From contig JAFKKN010000008.1 in the NCBI GenBank assembly GCA_017305535.1, positions 124,001 through 188,000 of the forward strand: DNA of 64,000 bases. Direction: 5' to 3'. Every line of letters begins with the position of its first letter. Within the stretch, counting starts at the first letter, position 1. The notes beneath the pieces were generated by a model. That model was not told the DNA's origin, searched no databases, and was given only the letters and a program-made list of their open reading frames with translations. The translations under genes and the position numbers were made by a program. Shown here piece after piece: positions 44,179 through 53,157 of the stretch. This DNA is from Hyphomicrobiales bacterium. Its GTDB lineage: Bacteria > Pseudomonadota > Alphaproteobacteria > Rhizobiales > Xanthobacteraceae.

Positions 44179-44311
44179 CGTCGTCCCCGCGCAGGCGGGG
44201 ACCCAGACTCCGTGTCGCTTGTGATGCGGGAGACGCTCCCGATGTGTGATGGGCGATCGTTATCATCACGACCGTCAGGGGTAATGGGTCCCCGCCTGCG
44301 CGGGGACGACG
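44179..44311. repeat. Inverted repeat with perfect 27-base arms
   Basis: Arms 44179-44205 and 44285-44311 are exact complements and enclose 79 bases. Each arm also folds on itself (GTCCCCGC/GCGGGGAC around GCAG). It occupies most of the 275-base gap between the SDR and MBL genes. Confidence 0.9.
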
Positions 44312-44401
44312 ATGTTCGTGTTGCTCGTCCGATCGAACTCATTGCGCGGAACACACGAAAGTTTCATCCTTGAACAAGACACGAGACGAGAGGAATGCCG
44401 G

Positions 44402-45244
44402 ATGAGTTGGACCGTCGGCCGGGTCAAAATCACGAAAGTCGTCGAGATGGAGACCGTGGGGCACACCCGGTTCATCCTGCCGCAGGCGACCCCCGAGAAA
44501 ATTCAGCAGATGCCCTGGCTGATACCGCACTTCGCCAACGACGAAGGGCGGCTGCGGATGAGCGTGCATTCGCTGGTGATCGAGACGCCGTCGCAGCGCA
44601 TCGTGGTGGACACTTGCATCGGCAACGACAAGCAGGGGCGCGGCGTGCCGACCTGGAACAACCTCAACACGCCGTTCCTGCAAACGATGACTGATGCGGG
44701 CTATCCGCTGGAGTCGATCGACATGGTGCTGTGCACCCATCTGCATGTCGATCACGTCGGCTGGAATACGCGGCTCAAGGACGGCCAGTGGGTGCCGACT
44801 TTCCCGAAGGCGCGCTATGTATTCGGCAAGACCGAATACGATTATTGGGCTGCCCACAGCGACAGCGCCGAGCATCGCGCGGTGTTCGACGACTCGGTGA
44901 AGCCCATCGTCGATGCCGGGCGCGCCGATCTGGTCGCCAGCGACGCAAAACTGTCCGACGAGGTGTCGCTGATTTCGACGCCGGGCCACAGCCCCGGCCA
45001 CATGAGCATCCTGATCCGCTCCGACGGCCAGGAAGCGCTGCTCACCGGCGACGTCGCCCATCATCCGTGCCAGATGGCGCATCTCGACTGGTCGTCCACC
45101 GCCGATTCCGATCCGGTGCGATCCATCGTCTCACGTCGCGAATTGTTCTCGCGCTTCGCCGACACTCCGACGCTGGTGATCGGCGGGCACTACAATCCGG
45201 GCCACATCAAGCGCGACGGCGATGCCTTCCGCCTCGACGTGTAA
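44402..45244 (+). CDS. MBL-fold metallo-hydrolase
   Basis: Metallo-beta-lactamase fold protein, 280 residues, starting MSWTVGRVKI at 44402 with GAGAGGAATGCCGG before it. Dinuclear metal ligands are THLHVDHVGW, the His in STPGHSPGH, the Asp in LTGDVAHHP and the final GGHYNPGH. The sequence resembles lactonase-type members (AiiA-like) rather than beta-lactamases. It precedes a FAH-family gene and a GST gene in the same direction, so a ring-opening or small-molecule catabolic role is possible. Confidence 0.88.
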   Translation: MSWTVGRVKITKVVEMETVGHTRFILPQATPEKIQQMPWLIPHFANDEGRLRMSVHSLVIETPSQRIVVDTCIGNDKQGRGVPTWNNLNTPFLQTMTDAGYPLESIDMVLCTHLHVDHVGWNTRLKDGQWVPTFPKARYVFGKTEYDYWAAHSDSAEHRAVFDDSVKPIVDAGRADLVASDAKLSDEVSLISTPGHSPGHMSILIRSDGQEALLTGDVAHHPCQMAHLDWSSTADSDPVRSIVSRRELFSRFADTPTLVIGGHYNPGHIKRDGDAFRLDV

Positions 45245-45351
45245 CAGCGTGCCGCATCACCGTTTCCACCGGCGCGGTTGAATTCGGCCGCGCGTTGCTC
45301 CAAGAGATACCTTCAAGAGATACCGACCAACGAGACCGCAGGGAGACCACG

Positions 45352-46197
45352 ATGAAACTTGTGAGATATGGCGCCATCGGCAGCGAAAAGCCGGGCTTGA
45401 TCGATGCATCCGGCCAGTTGCGCGACCTTTCGGGCCAGATCGGCGATCTCGCCGGCGACGCCTTCTCGCCAGCCGGGCTGGCGAAGCTCGCCGCGCTCGA
45501 TGCCGCGAAGCTCCCCGCCGTCAGCGGCTCACCGCGCCTCGGATCGCCGGTCGGCGGCAGCCCGAAGTTCATCGCCATCGGCCTCAACTTCGCCGACCAC
45601 GCGGCGGAATCCAACCTGCCGATCCCAACCGAGCCGATCGTCTTCATGAAGGCCAACAATTCGCTGTGCGGCCCCAATGACGACGTCGAGAAGCCGCGCG
45701 GCTCGACCAAGCTCGACTGGGAAGTCGAGCTTGCGCTGGTGATCGGCACGCGCGCGAAATACGTCAGCGAGGCCGATGCGCTCAAGCATGTCGCCGGCTA
45801 CGCGGTGTGCAACGACGTCTCCGAGCGCAACTTCCAGATCGAGCGCGGCGGCAACTGGACCAAGGGCAAGTCGCACGACACCTTCGGACCGCTCGGCCCG
45901 TGGCTCGTGACCGCCGACGAGGTCGGCGACGTGCAGAAGCTCGACATGTGGCTCGACGTCAACGGCCAGCGCCGCCAGACCGGCTCGACCGCGACCATGA
46001 TCTTCAACGTGGCGCAGATCGTCTCCTACCTCTCCGGCATGATGACCTTGATGCCGGGCGACGTCATCACCACCGGCACGCCTCCGGGCGTCGGCATGGG
46101 CATGAAGCCGCAGCCGCAGTTTCTCAACGTCGGCGACGTCATGACGCTCGGCATCGCCAAGCTCGGTGAGCAGAAGCAGAAGATCGTCGCGGCCTGA
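45352..46197 (+). CDS. Fumarylacetoacetate hydrolase (FAH) family protein
   Basis: Protein of 281 residues. The FAH C-terminal fold shows the metal ligands in LDWEVELALVIG and later GYAVCNDVSERNFQ and KSHDTFGPLGPWLVT, then GDVITTGTPPGVGMGM. Reactions in the family include ureidoglycolate lyase-like, 2-keto-4-pentenoate hydratase-like and acylpyruvase activities; the sequence is of the general short type. GGGAG precedes the ATG at 45352. It lies 107 bases after the MBL gene and 79 before the GST gene. Confidence 0.88.
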   Translation: MKLVRYGAIGSEKPGLIDASGQLRDLSGQIGDLAGDAFSPAGLAKLAALDAAKLPAVSGSPRLGSPVGGSPKFIAIGLNFADHAAESNLPIPTEPIVFMKANNSLCGPNDDVEKPRGSTKLDWEVELALVIGTRAKYVSEADALKHVAGYAVCNDVSERNFQIERGGNWTKGKSHDTFGPLGPWLVTADEVGDVQKLDMWLDVNGQRRQTGSTATMIFNVAQIVSYLSGMMTLMPGDVITTGTPPGVGMGMKPQPQFLNVGDVMTLGIAKLGEQKQKIVAA

Positions 46198-46276
46198 TCG
46201 CGATAACGGAGTTGCGCGGCGATGCGTCGCGCAACTCCACAAAGATTTCCCGGCTATTGCGTCAAGGGCATTTCAG

Positions 46277-46894
46277 ATGAAGCTGACATTTTCTCCGGCA
46301 TCGCCGTTCGCCCGCAAGGTTCGCATCTGCGCCATCGAACTCGGACTGATCGACCGCATCGAACTGGTGCCCACCGCCGTCGCGCCGGGCACGCCGAACA
46401 CGCAATACGCCCACGACATCAATCCGCTGCGCAAGCTGCCGGTGCTGATTCTCGACGACGGCAGCGTCATCGCGGACTCGCTGGTGATCTGCGAATATCT
46501 CGACGATCTCGCCGGCGGCGGCAAGCTGATGCCGGTAAGCGGCCTTGATCGCTGGAAGGTCAGGACCGAACACTCGCTGCTGCAAGGCATGCTCGACGCC
46601 ATGCTGCTGTGCCGCTACGAGAAGCTGCTGCGCCCCAAGAGCAAGGCGTGGGACCTCTGGTACGACGATCAGTGGGATCGCGCCTGGCAAGGCTTCGCGC
46701 GTTTCAACGCGTCGCCGGACGTTCTGGCGCGGCCGCTCGACATCACCCAGATCGCGCTGGCCTGCGCGCTCGGCTATTCCGACTTCCGCTTCCCCGATCA
46801 GGACTGGCGCAAGGCGTTTCCGAAACTCGCGACCTTCAACAAGACCATGATGAAGCGGCCGTCAGTAAAGATTTCGGTGCCGTCGACGGCATAG
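46277..46894 (+). CDS. Glutathione S-transferase family protein
   Basis: GST of 205 residues. The thioredoxin-like domain begins KLTFSPASPFARKVRI, with Ser/Pro in the glutathione-activating region, and NPLRKLPVLILDDGSVIADSLVICEYLDD holds the cis-Pro and GSH gamma-Glu binding Ser. The all-helical C-terminal domain follows. The arrangement is like YibF-type GSTs. Whether it conjugates, isomerises or simply binds is not predictable. Confidence 0.9.
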   Translation: MKLTFSPASPFARKVRICAIELGLIDRIELVPTAVAPGTPNTQYAHDINPLRKLPVLILDDGSVIADSLVICEYLDDLAGGGKLMPVSGLDRWKVRTEHSLLQGMLDAMLLCRYEKLLRPKSKAWDLWYDDQWDRAWQGFARFNASPDVLARPLDITQIALACALGYSDFRFPDQDWRKAFPKLATFNKTMMKRPSVKISVPSTA

Positions 46895-46926
46895 AGTCCT
46901 CAAGCGTTTCATGTTTTGACGGAAAC

Positions 46927-47035
46927 GTCATTGCCGGATTAGCCGTTCGAGGAACGGCGTCGCTTCGCTCGCCTATGACCCGGCAATCCATCCATTCAAA
47001 AAAATAGATGCGCGGATCAAGTCCGCGCATGACGA
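46927..47035. repeat. Composite palindromic repeat with nested 36-base module
   Basis: TTGCCGG (46931-46937) and CCGGCAA (46980-46986) flank a 36-base module (46940-46975). That module matches the reverse complement of 50597-50632 at 34 of 36 positions. A second palindrome, ATGCGCGGA/TCCGCGCAT, lies at 47008-47030. Confidence 0.8.
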
Positions 47036-47064
47036 CGGATGCTTCCGTCAAAACGCAAATCGCT

Positions 47065-47607
47065 CTAATCGAACAGCGACGGCGTGTGATTGACGTAGGC
47101 GCCTTCGATCTCCAGCATCTTCAGCTTGGTGGCGACGCCGCCATTGGCTGAGAAGCCGCCGGGCTTGCCGCCGGCCGCCAGCACGCGATGACACGGCACC
47201 ACGATCGGACACGGATTGCGACCGAGCGCCTGCCCGACATCGCGCGACAGTTCGACGCCACCGAGACGTTTGGCGATATCGCCATAGGTCAGCGTCTTGC
47301 CGGGCACGATGGTGCGGGCGATCGCGTAGACCTGTTGGTGGAATTCCGGCACTTCCGAGAGATCCAGCGCGATATCGGCGAGGTCGTTCGGCTTGCCGTC
47401 GAGCAATTCGATCATGCCGTCGATGGCGTGTCGCACGTCCGCCGGCGGCGAGGTTTCGACAAGGTCGCCGTAACGCTGCTGCAAGCGTAGCCGGGTTTTC
47501 TCGGCGCTCGACATCGGCAGTTGCACGCCGACGATGCCGTGCGCGCCCCAGACGATGCCGCAGGCGCCGATCGCGGTGTCGAACATGGCGAAGAGATGAG
47601 CGGTCAT
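47065..47607 (-). CDS. ogt: Methylated-DNA--protein-cysteine S-methyltransferase
   Basis: Suicide repair enzyme removing methyl from O6-methylguanine. It has 180 residues. The acceptor is Cys139 in NPCPIVVPCHRVLA, preceded by the helix-turn-helix GDIAKRLGG and Arg finger, and followed by GGFSANGGVATK. The N-terminal domain is of Ogt type without the Ada regulatory part. It stands alone, opposite to the GST gene. Confidence 0.95.
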   Translation of the reverse strand: MTAHLFAMFDTAIGACGIVWGAHGIVGVQLPMSSAEKTRLRLQQRYGDLVETSPPADVRHAIDGMIELLDGKPNDLADIALDLSEVPEFHQQVYAIARTIVPGKTLTYGDIAKRLGGVELSRDVGQALGRNPCPIVVPCHRVLAAGGKPGGFSANGGVATKLKMLEIEGAYVNHTPSLFD

Positions 47608-47714
47608 GGCAAATGTCCTGCCTAGGATGGCTCATCATGTCGCGATCGCGGGCGCCGCGCCACCCGGATTCCGACATTTCAAACTGAACATTTTCGGGAC
47701 CACAGCGCAGGCTC

Positions 47715-48035
47715 TCAGGCCTTGCCGGACAGCCTTCCCGCACCGCGTCCCTTCGGTTTCGCCGCGACCGTCTTGAGGAATTCCACCCCGATCTCGTCGC
47801 CCTGTAATCGCACCAGACGGCAACGCCGATAGACCAGACCGGTCGACGACAACAGGACGAAAAATTCCTTCAGCTCAAGTCCCTCGAGCGAATCGCTGAC
47901 GATTAACCTGGCACCGCTGTCGGACGCATCCTTCATGATGCAATCACGACGCCATGTGCCATCGATCGCCATCATTTGAACGGTGACGCCATCCTCGAAA
48001 TTCACCCGCGCATTCTTGCGGTTATCCCACCCCAT
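47715..48035 (-). CDS. PilZ domain protein
   Basis: Single PilZ domain, 106 residues from the ATG at 48035 (AGGAG is 8 bases upstream). Cyclic-di-GMP-binding elements are RKNAR near the N-terminus and DASDSGARL (the D/N-x-S-x-x-G motif). The linker RKNAR has Arg in positions 1 and 5 as expected for c-di-GMP contact. A longer version with a hydrophobic stretch is possible but lacks a ribosome site. Likely a cyclic-di-GMP receptor; the target is unknown. Confidence 0.85.
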   Translation of the reverse strand: MGWDNRKNARVNFEDGVTVQMMAIDGTWRRDCIMKDASDSGARLIVSDSLEGLELKEFFVLLSSTGLVYRRCRLVRLQGDEIGVEFLKTVAAKPKGRGAGRLSGKA

Positions 48036-48235
48036 GGCAGGAGCTCCTGCGGCCACTGAAAGAACTGAAACAAAAACGCCGGCAACAATTCGGTTCCACG
48101 TCGCCGGACATCCTGCTTGCGATCCGCGATCCGCAGCCGCCATGTCGGAGATCACGGATAGCGGACGGATGAAGCTACCGAGAGCGACTTTCGATTGTCT
48201 TAAGCTTAAACACCGTTGCGCGCGCAGCAGCTCGC

Positions 48236-48268
48236 AAAAAACAGGCCCGCCGAAGCGAGCCTGTTTAT
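48236..48268 (-). terminator. Terminator after the His-rich gene
   Basis: Stem AAACAGGC/GCCTGTTT extended by CGC/GCG with one mismatch and a CGAA loop. Read on the minus strand it ends in a run of six T. It lies 18 bases after the His-rich gene stop. Confidence 0.85.
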
Positions 48269-48286
48269 ATCGATCGGTCCCGCCGA

Positions 48287-48577
48287 TCACCAACGACGGT
48301 GATGATGGTGGTGATAGCGGTGGTGGTGATGGCGCGGGACATAGACGCGCGGCACATAGTGATGGCGGTGGTGGTGATGATAGCGAGGCCGCGGATGATA
48401 GTGACGATGATGATGTCGCCGGTGCTGAACCTGCGTCACCATGCCGGCCGAGCCCTGCTGAACCGCAGTGGTGACGCCCGGGGTGAGCGGGGATGCGGCT
48501 TGCGCTTGCGGTGTCGGAGCCGCGACAACGAGCAGTCCACCGACCGCGAGCAGGCCGAGAAGTTTTCTGACGAACAT
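48287..48577 (-). CDS. Small exported histidine-rich protein
   Basis: Protein of 96 residues. A signal peptide (MFVRKLLGLLAVGGLLVVAAPTPQAQA) is followed by a short Ser/Thr/Gln-rich linker and a ~50-residue tail made almost wholly of His, Arg, Tyr and Pro, with repeats such as HHHHRHHYVPR and RHHHHRYHHHHH. GAGGGAGAAC precedes the ATG at 48577 and a terminator follows, so it is probably expressed. The tail could bind Ni, Zn or Cu in the periplasm; this is an inference from composition. I know no characterised homologue. Confidence 0.75.
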   Translation of the reverse strand: MFVRKLLGLLAVGGLLVVAAPTPQAQAASPLTPGVTTAVQQGSAGMVTQVQHRRHHHRHYHPRPRYHHHHRHHYVPRVYVPRHHHHRYHHHHHRRW

Positions 48578-48800
48578 CAATGTTCTCCCTCAGGTGTCGT
48601 GTGAAAGACCAGCATCGGTTTCCGGCCGATGTCGGAATGCAGGCTAGAATTCAACAGGTGAACGCAAAATGAATGCCCCTGCGACATTCCGCGCATCAAA
48701 CCGCAACGCCCGAATGCCGAACCATAGGAACGCGCGCCCGCGGGAATTGTTCCGCGCGGACATAAACGTGTAATGCGTACTTAGCTCTTCCGAGAGAAGC

Positions 48801-49127
48801 TCAACCCTGCCGCCAGAAGCAATGCATGCGCGGCACGATCACCGTGCCGCTCGGCCGGAATTCCTGCACATAGGTCGCGGTGCAATCGCGTACTGCATTG
48901 GGACCAAGCCGCTGGTAGCGCGGATACACGCGGATACGGGTCGGCGGCCGGCGATGTGTGCGACGCTGGGCCGAGAAATCGGTGGCCATCCGCGCCGTAT
49001 TCTGCCCCGCAGAGCTGACGTGCGACGCGGTCGCTTCAGCAGCGGCCGCGGCATCACCGCCAAATCCGATGCCCAGAAGAGCCACGGCGACCGCCGCTCC
49101 CAGCATCGCTTTCCCCATCTGCTTCAT
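48801..49127 (-). CDS. Hypothetical exported protein, 108 residues
   Basis: From the ATG at 49127 it begins MKQMGKAMLGAAVAVALLGIGFGGDAAAA, a clear signal peptide. The mature part contains a basic Arg/Pro block (RRTHRRPPTRIRVYPRYQRLGPNAVRDC) and a conserved-looking CTATYVQEFRPSGTVIVPRMHCFWRQG with two Cys that may pair. Similar short exported proteins are widespread in Bradyrhizobiaceae as I recall, but none is characterised to my knowledge. It is preceded by a 175-base gap to a divergent metallopeptidase gene. Confidence 0.72.
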   Translation of the reverse strand: MKQMGKAMLGAAVAVALLGIGFGGDAAAAAEATASHVSSAGQNTARMATDFSAQRRTHRRPPTRIRVYPRYQRLGPNAVRDCTATYVQEFRPSGTVIVPRMHCFWRQG

Positions 49128-49302
49128 GACGCCCCGCCAGTCTTCCAATTATTGCCGATACGGTCCCCGATTGCCGCGCCGGCGTCAACCGTCCGACGTC
49201 CCACCCCGGGGATATCCCGCGACCATGGGCTCGAAGACACCCGCTGCTTATATTTGGTAGGGTCCGCCAACACCAGCATCAGACAGTGATTTTCGCAGCG
49301 GA

Positions 49303-49755
49303 ATGCCCATGCCAGAACCAACCGAGAGCACCCCGTCAGGCGAGGGCGTAGCGATCTGGACAGGCGCGAAAGCCCCCTCCCTCGCCGAACTGGAGGCCAT
49401 GGCCCGCGAGCAACTGGCGACGCTGCCCCAGGTGTTTCGCGATGTCTGTACCGGCGTGGTGATCCAGGTCGACGACTTCGCCACCGACGAGGTACTGGAC
49501 GAACTCGACGCCGAGAGCGAATTCGACATTCTCGGGCTGTTTCAAGGCATCGGGCTTCCGTTTCGCAGTCAGGAAGAGATCGCGCCGTTGCCCAACATGA
49601 TCTGGCTCTATCGCCGCCCGATCCTGGAATATTGGGCCAGCCACGACGAAACGCTCGGATTCATCGTCCGCCACGTGCTGGTCCACGAAATCGGCCATCA
49701 TCTCGGGCTCTCGGACGACGACATGGAGGCGATCGAGGCCAGCGTCGCGGACTAG
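49303..49755 (+). CDS. Minimal metallopeptidase-family protein (zincin, PF06262-like)
   Basis: Protein of 150 residues with the zinc motif VLVHEIGHHLGLSDDDME near the C-terminus (HExxH plus a third His). Upstream is LGLFQGIGLPFRSQ and a typical PNMIWLYRRPI strand. These short gluzincin-like proteins are common in Proteobacteria and Actinobacteria; a substrate is not established. An ATG at 49309 is an alternative start. Confidence 0.85.
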   Translation: MPMPEPTESTPSGEGVAIWTGAKAPSLAELEAMAREQLATLPQVFRDVCTGVVIQVDDFATDEVLDELDAESEFDILGLFQGIGLPFRSQEEIAPLPNMIWLYRRPILEYWASHDETLGFIVRHVLVHEIGHHLGLSDDDMEAIEASVAD

Positions 49756-49863
49756 CCTCGCGGACGAGCCCTGCGCAAATGGGCCTTGGACCAGCGGCTA
49801 TATTTGGCTAAAACCACCGCACTTTGCGCCCCATCGGCGCATTTCTGGAACCCGGGACCGGTT

Positions 49864-50469
49864 ATGGACAAATTCACCACGCTCGAAGGCGTCGCGGCGC
49901 CGCTGAAGATCATCAATGTCGACACCGACATGATCATTCCGAAGCAGTACCTGAAGACCATCAAGCGCACCGGCCTCGGCAAGGGCCTGTTCTCCGAACA
50001 GCGCTACAAGGACGACGGCAGCGACAACCCGGATTTCGTGCTGAACAAGCCGGCCTACAAAAACACCAAAATTCTCGTGGCAGGCGACAACTTCGGCTGC
50101 GGTTCGAGCCGCGAGCACGCACCGTGGGCGCTGCTGGACTTCGGCATCCGTTGCGTGATCTCGACCTCATTCGGCGACATCTTCTACAACAACTGCTTCA
50201 AGAACGGCATTCTGCCGATCCGCGTCTCGCAGGAAGACCTCGACAAGCTGTTCGACGACGCCGAGCGCGGCGCCAACTCGACGCTGACCGTCGACCTCGC
50301 CAATCAGGAAATCCGTGGCCCCGACGGCGGCAAGGTCAAGTTCGAGATCGACGCCTTCCGCAAGCACTGCCTGCTCAACGGCCTCGACGACATCGGCCTG
50401 ACGATGGAGAAGAAGGCCTCGATCACGAGCTACGAGGCGAAAGCCCACGAAGCGCGCCCCTGGGCATGA
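49864..50469 (+). CDS. leuD: 3-isopropylmalate dehydratase small subunit
   Basis: Leucine biosynthesis, isomerising 2- to 3-isopropylmalate with LeuC. It has 201 residues starting [14 protein letters not shown]. Motifs: [14 protein letters not shown] (family hallmark) and [18 protein letters not shown]. LeuC supplies the Fe-S cluster and is not in this window, so the subunits are encoded apart. An ORF upstream of the ATG is open but lacks a ribosome site. Confidence 0.96.
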   Translation: MDKFTTLEGVAAPLKIINVDTDMIIPKQYLKTIKRTGLGKGLFSEQRYKDDGSDNPDFVLNKPAYKNTKILVAGDNFGCGSSREHAPWALLDFGIRCVISTSFGDIFYNNCFKNGILPIRVSQEDLDKLFDDAERGANSTLTVDLANQEIRGPDGGKVKFEIDAFRKHCLLNGLDDIGLTMEKKASITSYEAKAHEARPWA

Positions 50470-50519
50470 GGAGTGCGGGATAATTCCTGACCCGTACCGT
50501 TGATATCGATCCTATCAGT

Positions 50520-50648
50520 CGTCATGGCCGGGCTTGTCCCGGCCATCTACGTCTTAACTGTACCTCAGCGAAGAACAGACGTGGATGGCCGGGACATAGG
50601 CGAGCAAAGCGACGCCGTTCTTCGAACGGCTATGCCCGGCCATGACGC
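50520..50648. repeat. Palindromic repeat carrying an inserted 36-base module
   Basis: Arms GTCATGGCCGGGCTTGTCCC... and its imperfect complement surround a central loop. The right arm is interrupted at 50597-50632 by a 36-base module (TAGGCGAGC...CGGCTA) that also occurs, reverse-complemented, at 46940-46975. The uninterrupted form of the same family lies at 42558-42646. Confidence 0.82.
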
Positions 50649-50674
50649 ACATCGATAGACCGCCGACGTCCGCT

Positions 50675-52948
50675 TCAGCCCTTCACCGCCTCGGCGGCCG
50701 CGATCGCGGCCATGTTGATGATGCCGCGGCTGGTCACCGTCGGCGCCAGCACATGCGCGGCCTTGCCGGTGCCCATCAGGATGGGGCCGATGGGAAGGCC
50801 GTTGTTGATTTCCGCGAGCAAGGTCAACGACAGGTTGGCCGCTTCCAGATTGGGGAAGATCAGCAGATTGGCTTCGCCCGAAAACGCCGGATTGGAAATA
50901 TAGTCCTTGCGCAGGGTCTCGTTGACGGCGAGATCGCCCGGCATTTCGCCTTCCACCAGCAGATCGGGCGCGATCGCCTTCAGCTTGCGATAGACCTCAC
51001 GCATCTTGGCGGCGGAGGCGGCATCGCGCGAGCCGAACGCCGAATGGCTGAGCAGCGCCACCTTCGCCTTGATCGCGAAGCGGCTCATGTGATCGCGCGC
51101 CTGCAAGGTGATCTTCACCAGTTCGTCGGCGTCAGGATCGACGTTGACGTAGGTGTCCGCGAGGAAGAACGTACCGCGCGGCATGATCAGCACCGACAGC
51201 GTCGACAGATGCGAGACGCCATCGGCAAGACCGAGGATCGATTGCACCTCCTGCGCGTGGCGCGGGAAATCGCCTTCCAGCCCGCACAATAGCGCGTCGG
51301 CCTCGCCACGACGCACCGCCAGCGCGCCGATCGCCGTGGTGTTGGTACGCACGATGGCGCGTGCGCCGTCCAGCGTCACGCCGTTGCGCTCCTGCAAGGA
51401 ATGATAGAGCGCGACGTAATCACGATAGCGCGGATCGTCCTCGGGATTGATGATCTCGATATCGCCGGCGCGCAGCGGCAATCCCAATCGCTCGAAACGC
51501 TGCTCGATCACCGTCGGCCGCCCGATCAGGATCGGCCGCGCGATCGACTCCACCATCAGCACATGCGCGGCGCGCAACACCCGCTCGTCCTCTCCGTCGG
51601 CGAAGGCGACGCGAATGTTCTTGTTCAGCGTCTGCTCGATCATCGGCTTCATCACCAGACCGGAGCGGAACACGAAACGCTTGAGACTGTCCTGATACGC
51701 CGCCATGTCGGCGATCGGCCGCCGCGCCACGCCGCTGTTCATCGCCGCCTGCGCCACCGCCGGCGCGATGCGCAGGATCAGGCGCTGATCGAACGGCGAC
51801 GGAATCAGATAATCGCGCCCGAACGTCGCCGGCGCGCCGCTGGCAGTGACATCCATTGCCGGCTCATGCGCCAGTTGCGCAATGGCATAGGCGGCAGCGC
51901 GCTTCATGTCCTCGTTGATCACGGTCGCGCCGGAATCCAGCGCGCCACGGAAGATGAAGGGGAAGCACAGGACGTTGTTGACCTGGTTCGGATAATCGGA
52001 GCGCCCGGTGCAGATCAGCGCATCCGGTCGCGCGGCGATGGCGATTTCCGGCATGATCTCCGGCACCGGATTGGACAGCGCGAGAATCACCGGATTCGCC
52101 GCCATGTCACGGATCATTTCCGGTTTCAACGCACCGGCCTGCGACAGGCCGACATAAATGTCGGCGCCGGCCATCACGTCCGCGAGTTCGGTCGCGTCCG
52201 TTTCCTGCGCGAATGCGCCGCGCCAGCGATCAACGGAATTGCCGCGCTTGGCGGTGACGAGACCCTTGCTGTCAGCAATGAAGATGTTCTCGCGTTTGGC
52301 GCCGACCGCGATCAACATGTCCATGCAGGCGATGGCCGCGGCGCCGGCACCCGACGTGCAGATCTTGACGCTACCGATATCCTTGCCGACCAGTTGCATC
52401 GCGTTGAGCACGGCGGCTGCGACGATGATCGCGGTGCCGTGCTGATCGTCGTGGAAAACCGGAATCTTCATGCGCTCGCGCAGCGTTTCCTCGACCAGAA
52501 AACAATCCGGCGCTTTGATATCTTCCAGATTGATACCGCCGAAGCTCGGCTCCAGCGGCGCGATGATTTCGATCAGCTTGGCCGGATCGTTTTCCGCGAT
52601 CTCGATGTCGATACCGTCGATGCCGGCGAATTTCTTGAACAGAACCGCCTTGCCTTCCATCACCGGCTTCGACGCCGCGGCGCCGATGTTGCCGAGCCCG
52701 AGCACCGCGGTGCCGTTGGAGATGACGGCGACGAGATTACCCTTCGCGGTGTAGCGATAAGCCTGCTCCGGATCAGCGGCGATTTCTTCGCACGGCGCGG
52801 CAACGCCCGGCGAATAGGCCAGCGACAGATCGCGCGTGTTGGACAGCGGCTTGGTCGGCGTCAGCTCGATCTTTCCCGGTTTAGGAAACTCGTGAAAGCG
52901 CAGCGCGGACGCGCGCAGATTGGCCTGGTCTTCTTCCGACACGATCAT
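50675..52948 (-). CDS. maeB: NADP-dependent malic enzyme (MaeB type, with phosphotransacetylase domain)
   Basis: Oxidative decarboxylation of malate to pyruvate. It has 757 residues. The N-terminal malic domain has [12 protein letters not shown] and [13 protein letters not shown]. The ~330-residue C-terminal domain ([19 protein letters not shown] onward) is phosphotransacetylase-like and is thought to be regulatory rather than catalytic. The ATG at 52948 touches a GGGGGG run; GTG at 52942 (MSEEDQANL) is better spaced and may be the real start. It complements pckA in organic-acid metabolism. Confidence 0.95.
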   Translation of the reverse strand: MIVSEEDQANLRASALRFHEFPKPGKIELTPTKPLSNTRDLSLAYSPGVAAPCEEIAADPEQAYRYTAKGNLVAVISNGTAVLGLGNIGAAASKPVMEGKAVLFKKFAGIDGIDIEIAENDPAKLIEIIAPLEPSFGGINLEDIKAPDCFLVEETLRERMKIPVFHDDQHGTAIIVAAAVLNAMQLVGKDIGSVKICTSGAGAAAIACMDMLIAVGAKRENIFIADSKGLVTAKRGNSVDRWRGAFAQETDATELADVMAGADIYVGLSQAGALKPEMIRDMAANPVILALSNPVPEIMPEIAIAARPDALICTGRSDYPNQVNNVLCFPFIFRGALDSGATVINEDMKRAAAYAIAQLAHEPAMDVTASGAPATFGRDYLIPSPFDQRLILRIAPAVAQAAMNSGVARRPIADMAAYQDSLKRFVFRSGLVMKPMIEQTLNKNIRVAFADGEDERVLRAAHVLMVESIARPILIGRPTVIEQRFERLGLPLRAGDIEIINPEDDPRYRDYVALYHSLQERNGVTLDGARAIVRTNTTAIGALAVRRGEADALLCGLEGDFPRHAQEVQSILGLADGVSHLSTLSVLIMPRGTFFLADTYVNVDPDADELVKITLQARDHMSRFAIKAKVALLSHSAFGSRDAASAAKMREVYRKLKAIAPDLLVEGEMPGDLAVNETLRKDYISNPAFSGEANLLIFPNLEAANLSLTLLAEINNGLPIGPILMGTGKAAHVLAPTVTSRGIINMAAIAAAEAVKG

Positions 52949-53157
52949 CCCCCCGATGTGTCAGTGCCACGCCGCGCGCGTCCCGAACACAACTTCACAA
53001 TGCCGATAGCCGCATGCCACCGTTCGGCGGCATATCCAAACGGGGGGCACCAACAAAAGACCAATTCCGCGTCAGGTCAAGTCAATCGTGGCGCGTTCCA
53101 GTGAACGGAATCATCGAGCGACCGTACCGTGTGTCCGCTTTTCATCCCTCGATGAAA

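Noticed and set aside
46927-47035. Insertion sequence remnant
   Set aside because: No transposase frame and no terminal inverted repeats of IS type; it is better explained as composite palindromic repeats.
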